This document shows, one piece after another, positions 39,701 through 47,266 of a stretch of 64,000 nucleotides of DNA. The position numbers were made by a program, and so were the translations under genes. The stretch's first letter is position 1. Every line of letters begins with the position of its first letter. The notes under the pieces are model-generated. The model was not told the DNA's origin. It worked only from the letters and a program-made list of their open reading frames with translations, and made no database searches. Origin of the DNA: Bacteroides pyogenes (lineage in GTDB: Bacteria; Bacteroidota; Bacteroidia; Bacteroidales; Bacteroidaceae); NCBI RefSeq assembly GCF_014196225.1, contig NZ_JACIDI010000005.1:62001-126000 (forward strand), read 5' to 3'.

Positions 39701-40252
39701 TTTAGCTTCTTTTATCTGAAGGGTAAAGGATCCTGAGAGGTCGGTAATGGCACCAATAGTTCTTCCTTGGACCTGGATATTTACACCTGGCAGAGGCTGT
39801 CCATTAGAATCGACAACAATCCCTCTGACTATAAGATCTTCAACAAGAGGCTTTGCAGAACTGACATCCAAGTCTGCTTTTTGAGGCATCCGAATGATAA
39901 TGACTTGGCGTCCTTTTACTTTATATGTCAGTTGTTTAGCAGGTAATAGCCGGTTTAAGATTGATACCACTGACTCATTCCGGGCTTTTACTGTCAAACG
40001 TTCATTCTTCTCAATAACGTCTTCTTTGTAAAAGAAAACATAATCGCTCTCTTTCTCCAAAACCTTGAAGAACTCTTCTAAAGAAATATCAGGTAGATCA
40101 AGCGTGAGATATGTAGTTTGCAGCTGTACAAAAGTGTCTGTAGCAGAGACTTTTGTACAGCAGGGTATCAAAAGTATGCATAAAAGTAAGAATTTTGCAC
40201 CAAAATTGGTTAAAAATATACGCTTACTCTTAAATGAATAATTATTTTTCAT
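36701..40252 (-). CDS. SusC/RagA-family TonB-linked transporter with STN signalling domain
   Basis: 1183-residue outer-membrane transporter that imports glycan pieces with SusD. A signal sequence (about 1-37) is followed by an STN domain (about 50-112: LPDISLEEFFKVLEKESDY, VKGRQVIIIR). The carboxypeptidase-regulatory-like domain comes next (about 140-215: VRGIVVDSNGQPLPGVNIQV), then the SusC plug signature (EIVVVGYGTQKK, ALILVDGVEI, ASAAAIYGARAAFGV) and the barrel ending in YSLGINVIF. The STN domain is the part that touches a FecR anti-sigma factor, which fits the FecR and ECF genes directly upstream. Import and induction are therefore probably coupled. Confidence 0.96.
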   Translation of the reverse strand: MKNNYSFKSKRIFLTNFGAKFLLLCILLIPCCTKVSATDTFVQLQTTYLTLDLPDISLEEFFKVLEKESDYVFFYKEDVIEKNERLTVKARNESVVSILNRLLPAKQLTYKVKGRQVIIIRMPQKADLDVSSAKPLVEDLIVRGIVVDSNGQPLPGVNIQVQGRTIGAITDLSGSFTLQIKEAKRALLIASYVGFETQKVWVSTTNFQVKITLVESTSSLNEIVVVGYGTQKKINLTGAVTTASGDILENRPIGNIAQGVQGIIPNLNITFNSGQPNTTAKINIRGNTSLNGGNALILVDGVEISDLSMLNPQDVESISVLKDASAAAIYGARAAFGVMLVNTKKGARNQKTRINYSNNFSWSSPARLPEMPRSDVWARTWNKAFDYDNPGTYYFNDKFLAAVDAHIADPVNNPAVLVDTEGIQSPQYTPGNPGWAYVGNTDWLREFYKKAAFMQQHNLGISGGTERNNYYVSIGYKDQSGIFRYGNDSYRRFNLAFNFDTKLTDWLDMSFTTRINHTKNNEPYLYRKDSAETLYYEVYRMYPTLPVFLPNGDFAGLFLSKGNFNIIGKMALAGRNVREVWDQWYTGKFDLHPFKGLSVKGDYSYNRYAAKQKKHGKEMSQTFPEGVHPKLVETPSRVENYNSGDVYQALNVWGEYRHSLCDTHNFTFMLGYNQEEKKISSTSYIMTDLYDNNLPVSDMAINYLSNDEVDDVWRVQGVFYRLNYDYKSKYLLEVNGRYDGSSKYAKDNRWAFFPSASLGWRVSEEKFFIPLKSLVDNLKLRFSIGALGNQVTSGLHSYMSTLKATAIKNYVFNGKVVNGLSAPSLPSLVTWEKVITKNVGLDWALFKNRLNGTFDFYIRDTKNMVRSVTLPAVLGTTGGKENIADMRTKGWELELSWRDRSGKVLGSSIEYSLGLGLSDYQAEITKYDNPNGSLASGMYYKGQMLGEIWGYVTDGFIQDEREASKMNFIQKYISSKWFPGDIRYKDLNEDGVINQGDRTLSNPGDQKVIGNSTPRYRFNLQAGIGWQGFNLHLLFEGVCKRDLWTGSDIFWGFSRGIYNSVVTQYHIDNTWTKENPTAYYPRLSQQNIKSHQIQTKFLQNAAYIRLKNMSLSYSFPKSWLSKLKLEQVRVYLSGMNLWEKTGLPPFMTPDIVDQISDSTLNAVNAGKEYAFMRSYSLGINVIF

Positions 40253-40309
40253 ATTTTTGCCATATTAGATTAGTGATAACTTGGTGAGTTATTTACAGTT
40301 CTAAACCAG

Positions 40310-40340
40310 GCCGGATAATGTTTCACAGCTATTATCCGGC
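40310..40340. terminator. Hairpin between fecR and susC
   Basis: Perfect 10-bp stem GCCGGATAAT / ATTATCCGGC with an 11-nt loop, 57 bases after the fecR stop and 58 bases before the susC start. T's follow only on the plus strand. On the minus strand it could act as an attenuating or processing hairpin separating low-level regulator mRNA from the susCD transcript. Confidence 0.55.
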
Positions 40341-40397
40341 TTTTATTTCTTACTTAAGGGGGTTTGTCATTCATACATTTTTTTTTAGAATTTCCAC

Positions 40398-41612
40398 TTA
40401 TTCTTTTTTATTTTTCCGAGATAAAATATAAATAATATTTCCTTTTCGGCTAAAACTTATAGGAATTGTCTCTGAAATAGATCTCAGCACTTCATCAATT
40501 GTACAATTCAAATCAAGGCTACCATAGCATCTCTCCTCTGTCAGGCTGCCTATTATTTCTATTTTTGTATTATAATATCTTGACAATGATTTCAAAACGA
40601 AAGAAAGCGGCTGTCCACAGAAATTCATCACATCATCTTTCCAGCAAATATATCTATAAACATCTACTTCACTCACTCTAATATTTTTATCTTCGACAGA
40701 CAACCGCTCACTCGGTCTCAAGCAAATCTCCTTCCGGTCTCCCACCCTTACGTTCACACTACCCCGCACAAGGACAACCGAACTTTCATCCTCTCCAGAA
40801 TAATCAGTTATATTGAAAGCAGTTCCTGTTACAAAGACACGAAAGTTTGATGTTGTTACAACAAATGGATGAGTCTTATCCGGTTTCACATCCAAATAAA
40901 CCTCCCCCTGTACATTCAGTTTCCTATTCGAAGAAAAATCGGAACCATAAGAAATGGAAGAGCCCGAATTAATCCATAAAGAAGTTCCGTCGGGTAAAAT
41001 AAGTTTCAGGCGTTTTCCATAAGGAACAACAACCTGGTTAACAGATACTCTGTCGTTTTTGGAAGTACTCATCAGCCTCTCATCTACAATGACTGTCCCC
41101 TTCTCATCCAAACGGATTTCGGCGTTGCTCCGTTCTATTGCAACAGCTTCTTTTCCGTCCAATAACACCCGTATCCGGCTCACGCTGAGTAACGAATCAA
41201 GGTTGTTTGCAGAAACATCTATTGAAGGAGCCTTTGAGTGAGAAAGGAAATAATAAGTTCCCAATGTCGACAAAAACAATACGGCAACGGTCGCTGCATA
41301 AACGGCTATTTGCTTCCATTTGAAAGAAAATTTCTCCAAATGTATATTTTGAAGTTTCTGCTGTTGCACTTTCTTCATCATATTAGCAAAACTTCTTTCT
41401 TTATATCTCCGGGAAAAAGGTTTATAATCTTCTACCACGTTCATAGTCCGGATAACGGCAATAGCCAAATCAATCCGGTCCTCACAACCGGGATACTGAC
41501 ATTTGTAACAATCTATATCAAAACCATTATCAGACACACCATCCCTTGCCCATTGAAAGAAGTCGTCATCATGCAAGAACTCTTCTATATCTTTGAAAGC
41601 GTATTGAGCCAT
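40398..41612 (-). CDS. FecR-family anti-sigma factor
   Basis: 404-residue inner-membrane anti-sigma factor. A cytoplasmic N-terminal part (1-105) that would hold the sigma factor is followed by one membrane helix (IAVYAATVAVLFLSTLGTYY, about 107-127). The periplasmic FecR domain follows (about 190-290: VVPYGKRLKLILPDGTSLWI, LNVQGEVYLDVKPDKTHPF). A C-terminal DUF4974 domain (about 325-395: LSFVLKSLSRYYNTKIEI) closes the protein. It receives the signal from the STN domain of SusC. The sigma gene ends 120 bases upstream on the same strand. Confidence 0.94.
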   Translation of the reverse strand: MAQYAFKDIEEFLHDDDFFQWARDGVSDNGFDIDCYKCQYPGCEDRIDLAIAVIRTMNVVEDYKPFSRRYKERSFANMMKKVQQQKLQNIHLEKFSFKWKQIAVYAATVAVLFLSTLGTYYFLSHSKAPSIDVSANNLDSLLSVSRIRVLLDGKEAVAIERSNAEIRLDEKGTVIVDERLMSTSKNDRVSVNQVVVPYGKRLKLILPDGTSLWINSGSSISYGSDFSSNRKLNVQGEVYLDVKPDKTHPFVVTTSNFRVFVTGTAFNITDYSGEDESSVVLVRGSVNVRVGDRKEICLRPSERLSVEDKNIRVSEVDVYRYICWKDDVMNFCGQPLSFVLKSLSRYYNTKIEIIGSLTEERCYGSLDLNCTIDEVLRSISETIPISFSRKGNIIYILSRKNKKE

Positions 41613-41732
41613 AGTCTATCTATTTTTGTTTTTATAAAAAGACAAATAAAAAGAGCGATTTATACTCATGCCTTAGAAAAACTTTTTTACGATTTTTCCA
41701 TAACTCTACTCCGATGTTGGTTATGAATTTCC

Positions 41733-42296
41733 TTAAAAGAAAACAATCACCACATCTTTTCTTATTTTACTTAAAGACCGTGTAAGCAAGTTACGTGCTG
41801 ATTGAACATTGATATCCATAATTTCAGCAATTTCGTCAAAGCTCATTTCATGAATAAAACGAAGATAAATGATTTCTTTTTGTCTGTCTGTAAGTCTGTT
41901 CAGAATATCGCGAATCTCATCCGACAAATCTCTATCATAGACCGAAAGACTATATTCATCAATCGTATATTGAAGGTCAAAAGGAAGCCTATCATCTGGT
42001 AAGAACTGTAACCGGGCATCTCTGACAAGTTGATTATAAATCATATTCTTTAAAGCCCTAAACATAAAAGGCCGAAGTTTTCGCTCATCTGTCAAAAAGA
42101 TCTTCTTTTGGTATATTTTCAAAAACAAATCTTGAATCAAGTCTTCTACCATCGCCTTATCTCCTCCTACCCTGCAACCGTATCTCCATAAATCGTCGAA
42201 AAAGAGACAATACATTTGAGAAAAAGCCTCCTCATTTCCAGAGATGAACTGCATCCACAAATCTATTATATGATTTTGTTCTTCAGGGGTCATCAT
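41733..42296 (-). CDS. ECF-family RNA polymerase sigma-70 factor
   Basis: 187-residue extracytoplasmic-function sigma factor. Region 2 (about 20-90) includes EEAFSQMYCLFFDDLWRYGC and VEDLIQDLFLKIYQKK. Region 4 (about 125-180) includes LTDRQKEIIYLRFIHEMSFD and a helix-turn-helix EIAEIMDINVQSARNLLTRS. It is paired with the FecR gene and is expected to activate susCD and the downstream genes. ATG codons at 42296 and 42293 are both possible starts. Confidence 0.95.
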   Translation of the reverse strand: MMTPEEQNHIIDLWMQFISGNEEAFSQMYCLFFDDLWRYGCRVGGDKAMVEDLIQDLFLKIYQKKIFLTDERKLRPFMFRALKNMIYNQLVRDARLQFLPDDRLPFDLQYTIDEYSLSVYDRDLSDEIRDILNRLTDRQKEIIYLRFIHEMSFDEIAEIMDINVQSARNLLTRSLSKIRKDVVIVFF

Positions 42297-42465
42297 TCAA
42301 TAGTTTATAAAAGACCCGAATTAAGATTATTCAGGACTAGTTGAACACAATATTCGCAAAATATTTCAACACATGCAAACTTTCCAAACCAAAACTCATA
42401 TTCTGTATTCTTTAATACTCTAAATATGCGATTGCATCCCCAATACACATTTCAATCTTTTTATT

Positions 42466-44631
42466 TTAGTCTGAATAATACTTTCCAAACAATTCTTTAG
42501 CTACCTTCACAGCATCGACCTGAACAAATGTATAACGGTTGTGAGATTCGATCCACTTCCGTTCTTCGAGAAAAGAATCCGGTTCCGGCAGATCTTTCCC
42601 ATCCAAAGAGGCCGAAAGATAATCCAAATATGCTTTCCAACGAGGATAATAATAGTCTTTCAACATCCCGCCCCATTCCTTATGAGCATAATCGCGCAAC
42701 ATCGTATTCTCTTCCGACCATGTACCAATCAATTGCCGGGCATTTTTCTCATACAAATCTTGATGCTTTTTTATCTGAGATGCCGAACGGGCCAAATCCA
42801 ACCATCTCCCAACGAAAAAATGATTGTAGGAAGAAAGTAATTTGTCTTGGTCTTTCATCAGCTCTAAAAAACGCTCTGATTGTTCTGCCAATATTTTACG
42901 CTCCTTATTTCTATATGCCTGAACAATCCGGGCATAGGCATCCCTCCCTAAATCCGCCAAATATTGACGAACCATATCCACAACATCAAACTGATAAGTC
43001 TCTTTCCTTTCCAATTCTTCCGAAGACTCTAAAAGATATGCTACACCTTTCGCATATAATTGGGGGTCATAGTAGATTTTGCATTGATTCCATGCCGAAG
43101 CTGTAATAAGATCGCCTTTTAAGGATGGTTGCGCACAAAATACCGATTCGGAAGGCCGTCGATGGTTCTCGTACGTGCCATAAACCGTACGATAAAAAAT
43201 GTTCCAAGCCTTTTCTATATTTTCATCTTCTGTATTATAGCGGCGCCGCGCATACTTTGCTACCCATTCCTCCACATCTACAGCCTCCTCACGCCAACGC
43301 ATTTCATTAGCTAAATCAAAGGCTATAGGGTTAACCTCAATACCCTCAGGAACAGCTCCTATACCTATCATTGATGCAGAAGCAACGGGGTCTGAACGTC
43401 CGTCAAGGGAACCTTTTGCAATAGCATCCAATCTTCCATGAAGTCCGATATTCCCACCGTAATCCGTCACATGAGACCATATCCAAGGGAAGCCGTTGAA
43501 GCCTTTTCGTTCTTTCCACCGTGTCCAATACTCAGCAGACAAGTCCACAATAATAGTATGTCTCTTATCTAATCCGGATAGCAATTCATTCTGGGGGTTG
43601 TCTCCCCAAGCTTGAATAAACCATATGGCATTCGGTTCATATTCCATCATCTTAGCCTGCACTCCCCTGGCTATCTGCGGCACATCAAGGCCTTCGGATA
43701 TTCCCCCCTCATGAAACAAGTCACCGGCAAAACAGTCGGTTCGTCCGAAAAGTTTTTCATACTCCTGATACCAGACTCTTGACATACGGGCAAATAAAGA
43801 GTCTGTAGAAAGCAATATCTCGGGACGTTTAAAACTTTGCCATAACCCCTGATCGGCAATCTTCGCATCGGGATATTTTTCTTTCAGACTATTAGGAACC
43901 ATACCGAAAAAAGCTTGAAAAACCGGGCGCATGCCAAACTCGCGCATTCGTTTCAGAATCTTTCTTTGCAAAACGACTTGCCTGTCAAACCACTCATCCG
44001 GAAGAGGACCTCCTAACTTTTCCATATTAGCCATCAAAAACCAAGGGAAATAAACCGGACCACATAAAAACTCCTTTATTTCTCGATCAGTATAGCCAAA
44101 CCGACGCAAAGTATTGCGCCATACAACTTCCACCCCTACCATAGCCATTGGAGTATTGATCCCATTCAGGGCCATCAGATCAATCTCGCGCTCCCAGCGT
44201 TCCCAATCCCAAAAAGGAGTAGTATAACCAAAAGTGCAATAATTCATGTAGAAGTTATAAATCAACTTGGTTTCTTTCCGTATTTTTTCTTTTAAAAGAG
44301 GTAGTTTCTTCGGTAACTCCAATTGATCTTTGCAAAAAGAGAAACTGCAATTGCAATAATATTTAAGATACCAATTCAGGCCAGCAGAAACACTCACTGG
44401 ATTATTTCCTGTAATCTTTATCTTACTTCCTGAGGAACTCAGTTCGAAATAGTCTTTATCTTTTCCGGTAGAAATCACTTCAAAGATAAACTGACTCTCA
44501 TATCCGGGAAGCAGACGTTCCACCAAACCAACAACCGGGGAATTAGTTGCCGGCACTGTGTTTTTTGCTAATGCAACCGATAAAGGAAGCATGAAAATGC
44601 TAATCAACAAAAGCTTCAAAAAGTTTCTCAT
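42466..44631 (-). CDS. Alpha-N-acetylglucosaminidase, GH89
   Basis: 721-residue exported glycoside hydrolase related to human NAGLU, which removes terminal alpha-GlcNAc. A signal peptide (about 1-22) leads to the small N-terminal alpha/beta domain and the (beta/alpha)8 catalytic domain. Family blocks include NYCTFGYTTPFWDWERWERE, MALNGINTPMAM and GPVYFPWFLM. The likely catalytic glutamates lie in GDLFHEGGISEG and GAVPEGIEVNP. Known bacterial GH89 enzymes act on GlcNAc-alpha-1,4-Gal caps of gastric mucin and on related glycans. It is immediately upstream of the sigma gene on the same strand but 169 bases away, so it may be a separate transcription unit of the PUL. Confidence 0.93.
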   Translation of the reverse strand: MRNFLKLLLISIFMLPLSVALAKNTVPATNSPVVGLVERLLPGYESQFIFEVISTGKDKDYFELSSSGSKIKITGNNPVSVSAGLNWYLKYYCNCSFSFCKDQLELPKKLPLLKEKIRKETKLIYNFYMNYCTFGYTTPFWDWERWEREIDLMALNGINTPMAMVGVEVVWRNTLRRFGYTDREIKEFLCGPVYFPWFLMANMEKLGGPLPDEWFDRQVVLQRKILKRMREFGMRPVFQAFFGMVPNSLKEKYPDAKIADQGLWQSFKRPEILLSTDSLFARMSRVWYQEYEKLFGRTDCFAGDLFHEGGISEGLDVPQIARGVQAKMMEYEPNAIWFIQAWGDNPQNELLSGLDKRHTIIVDLSAEYWTRWKERKGFNGFPWIWSHVTDYGGNIGLHGRLDAIAKGSLDGRSDPVASASMIGIGAVPEGIEVNPIAFDLANEMRWREEAVDVEEWVAKYARRRYNTEDENIEKAWNIFYRTVYGTYENHRRPSESVFCAQPSLKGDLITASAWNQCKIYYDPQLYAKGVAYLLESSEELERKETYQFDVVDMVRQYLADLGRDAYARIVQAYRNKERKILAEQSERFLELMKDQDKLLSSYNHFFVGRWLDLARSASQIKKHQDLYEKNARQLIGTWSEENTMLRDYAHKEWGGMLKDYYYPRWKAYLDYLSASLDGKDLPEPDSFLEERKWIESHNRYTFVQVDAVKVAKELFGKYYSD

Positions 44632-44793
44632 AACTTAAATTTAAGTGTTTACAATCAATAAACTAAAAGTGCGGATAATAAGGTTACAGCATATATTCTT
44701 TATATAAAAGACAAACATTGGCTTGCATTTATACTCATTGACCTATCATATTTCACTTTAATTTAGTAATGGCATTTATTAGTAGAAATGCAC

Positions 44794-44801
44794 TACCTTT
44801 G
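44794..44801 (+). promoter_or_regulatory. -7 element of the outer-membrane protein pseudogene
   Basis: TACCTTTG, exact match to TAnnTTTG, 19 nt before the ATG at 44821. A start at 44788 is therefore excluded because it would lie upstream of the promoter. The -33 box is not clear. Confidence 0.5.
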
Positions 44802-44820
44802 CAACTATAATTTTAAGTAT

Positions 44821-45335
44821 ATGAGGAAACATATATTCATATTGCTAATCACTTCTTTCTTGTGTTTAGAGGGGGGCGCACAGAGTGCAACAAAGAACTC
44901 ATTGGAGTTAGGCTTCCAATTTTATGGGCTGCCTATTCCGGATATGGAACTTCCTATGGGTGCTATGTTCAAAATCGGTTATGACATAGTGCCTTATAAG
45001 AAGAACCTCATCTTTAGTATCCAACCTTATGTCGGAGGTGGTTTGAAGACGAACTCTACGTTTACTTAGCCAACGAATTTAGTTTTATGAATATGTACGC
45101 ACAAACATGGGACAATGACAAAGCCCCAGTCCGACGTTCAAACAACTACATGAACTTTTATTATACTTGCAAAATAGGCATTTTAGTGAAAAGCTGGAAA
45201 CAAAACGCAGCATTTTGGATCGGGTATACCACCCTTGATTTAGCAGAAACTATCAATAAGAACCGCCCCCGTGAAATCTCTGCCTACAGAAACGAAAAAC
45301 CGGGTATTTGCTTTGGGGCAAGCCTCTGTTGGTAA
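44821..45335 (+). pseudogene. Small outer-membrane beta-barrel-like protein, frameshifted
   Basis: The first frame gives a signal peptide (MRKHIFILLITSFLCLEGGA) and LELGFQFYGLPIPDMELPMG, then stops at 45067-45069 after an out-of-place NSTFT. The +1-shifted frame is open from about 45040 (FEDELYVYLANEFSFMNMYA) to the stop at 45333-45335, with YMNFYYTCKIGILV and PGICFGASLCW. Joined near 45036-45044 the two give about 171 residues of an OmpW/outer-membrane-beta-barrel-like protein. No homopolymer run lies at the break, so slippage or phase variation is not obvious; a one-base indel or sequencing error fits. It is divergent from GH89. Confidence 0.65.
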
Positions 45336-45942
45336 AGTAGATTTCGTCGCATCCATCATAATTTGGCAGGGCTAATTTCATAATTTCCTCTGAGTATTTG
45401 CCTCTATCATCTTGATTGTTGACAGACGCTCATATATGGACTCAACGAAAGAATAAAATTTCTTTGGTATATAGAAAAATAAGTGTACAGTTTGTCATGT
45501 CAGAGTTTGGCTTGAAAGAAAGGTATAGTAAAATATTTTCTTAAAACAAAGGGATAAAGAAAGGTCTCGTTCCGGTCTCTTCAAAGCCTCTTTCAAGGCC
45601 TGCCTGAGACGCTATCCTGAAAAAGACGTTTGACGCGAATTTTTGCCCCGATTTAGCGGTGCGGATTTATAGGAGAACGAGTTAAAACAAAATTTTCTTC
45701 TGTGTATCAATAAGTTAATCACTGAAAGAGCAAACGAACTGCCTGTTAAAAGCACATTTTTGAAAACGCCAAAACGCCAAAACGCCTATATGACTGTTTT
45801 ACAAACGATGAAAACGGGTCGGAAGGTTATTGGGGAGGAGAATACGGTCGGGATACACTCTCTGTCTTTTCGGAATAATTGTTTGAAAATATTCCCAAAT
45901 CGACCGGCGAATGTATCGTGAAAAAAAAGAAGATCTAAGGTT

Positions 45943-46149
45943 ACTTCAGACATGAGATATAGCTTCAGACATGAGGTGTAGTTTTAAACATGAGTGTAGC
46001 TCCGGACATGGGATGTAGCATCAGACATGAGATGTAGCATCAGACATGAGATGTAGCATCAGACATGAGATGTAACATCAAACATGGGATTTAGCTTCGA
46101 ACATGAGGTGCCGCTTCGAGCATAAGATATAGCTTCGAATATGGGATGT
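45943..46149. repeat. Tandem array of eleven 18/19-bp units
   Basis: Units follow the pattern AGCaTCAGACATGAGATGT. Units 5-7 (46017-46073) are identical and the outer ones diverge step by step, as in a minisatellite that grows from the centre. Two units are 18 bp, the rest 19. The period is not a multiple of three, so it does not encode a repeat protein. GATGTAGCATC inside the unit is an interrupted palindrome. There are no unique spacers, so this is not a CRISPR. Confidence 0.9.
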
Positions 46150-46710
46150 ACCCCATGCCCGCTGCTACGAACACCGCCGATTGTTACTCCTTTTCATATT
46201 CATAGGTCGAGAGAAGCCGGCTATTTCTTTGAATAATCCTGACAGATGAAGGAATTATTTTAGCCGTCATCCATCCTTTTTTACCACCCAAAAGGTATAC
46301 GAATTAGCTGCACAGACCGACTGAGAAACAGTGTGTACATAAGAAGGAGAAATCATACGAACAAATTGATAATCAGAAATATATCCCATCACCTCCATGA
46401 AAAGTGGCAAAAAAAAGGGGACATAGTGGCTTTTTGGCTTTTTGGCGTTTTCAAAAACCTGAAAAATCTCCGGAATGCTTCTTCAATCAGCCTGAAACAA
46501 TGCCATCCATAATGGTAATTTATTATTACTTTGAGAATGCAATTAAACGTTTTATAAGAAGCTCCTTCGGCGTTCGTCCGGGTTTGGAGAAGCTCTGTTT
46601 GCAGAGCGTTTCGGAGCGTCGAAACTACTCGGGAATAAAATCCGGTGTGGCGACAAATTCGGTTGCAGAGATGGAACAGAACATCGAAGCCGTACAGGAC
46701 ACAGCTCCGG

Positions 46711-46876
46711 GTGACGGGTAAACTTTTGGTGAAACCACACGATGTATTCTTCGTCGGTTTGAACGAACTCCGAATGTGACGGGTAAACTTTTGGTGAAAC
46801 CATACACGCAGACCGGGTAGCGAGTAAGCTTTTGGTGAAACCACACACGCACATCGGATAACGGGTAAGCTTTCGG
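46711..46876. repeat. Spaced direct repeats with core GGGTAAACTTTTGGTGAAAC
   Basis: Copies start at 46711, 46776 and 46817 (the last with AGCGAGTAAGC in place of ACGGGTAAAC), and a partial copy starts near 46859. Spacers are of unequal length (15-35 nt) and unrelated in sequence. No coding function is apparent. Confidence 0.75.
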
Positions 46877-46922
46877 ACATGACCGGCAGAGTACCTGCTT
46901 CCGAAGCCTGCGGAGTTTCATC

Positions 46923-47045
46923 ACAAAGCCCGCCGTGTCTGTTTCCAAAGCCCGCCGCCTTTTTTTCAAAGCCCGCCGTGTTTGATTTCAAAGCCCACGG
47001 GCTTTTTTTCAGGGCCCGCCGCCTTTTTCTGCATCCGCCGCCCCC
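46923..47045. repeat. GC-rich AAAGCCCGCCG repeat cluster, copy B
   Basis: Five related units of the form (C)AAAGCCCGCCG or AGGGCCCGCCG with T-rich spacers. A 37-nt stretch (46963-46999) is identical to part of copy A at 7909-7945, 39 kb away. One unit (AAAGCCCACGGGCTTTTTTT) is a self-complementary hairpin with a T-run, so part of it may act as a terminator. Confidence 0.7.
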
Positions 47046-47266
47046 TCTGTTTTTTTCTCTGCTGCGGGAAGATGTCATTGAACGTCACAAATCAAAAGGT
47101 TGTTTCTTCGAACAAACTGTTCGTGATCTTTCGCAAATTTTATTTCATCTTGTAACTGCAAGCATAAATTTCTTCTTCAAAAATACGCTACACTGATTAT
47201 CAACAATTTATACTCGTATGGTACAAAGATGTTTCTTCAATTTGAGTAGTATTGCCATAATATATA

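Larger units (their letters stand above)
45336..47266. other. Gene-free, repeat-rich region
   Basis: About 1.9 kb with no credible gene. In order it holds AAAACGCC tandems near 45758, an 11-unit 18/19-bp tandem array (45943-46149), an inverted relative of the AAAACGCC block near 46433-46463, four spaced copies of a GACGGGTAAAC unit (46711-46876), and repeat cluster B (46923-47045). Open frames across the last third are made by the repeats and use none of the composition of nearby genes. Confidence 0.6.

Noticed and set aside
45943..46149. Possible CRISPR array
   Set aside because: Repeats are contiguous with no unique spacers, units are only 18-19 bp, and no cas genes occur in the window.
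46389..47078. 229-codon open frame on the minus strand in the repeat-rich gap
   Set aside because: Most of it is translation of the GACGGGTAAAC and AAAGCCCGCCG repeats. A similar peptide also arises from repeat copy A near 7.9 kb, so the frame follows the repeats rather than a gene.
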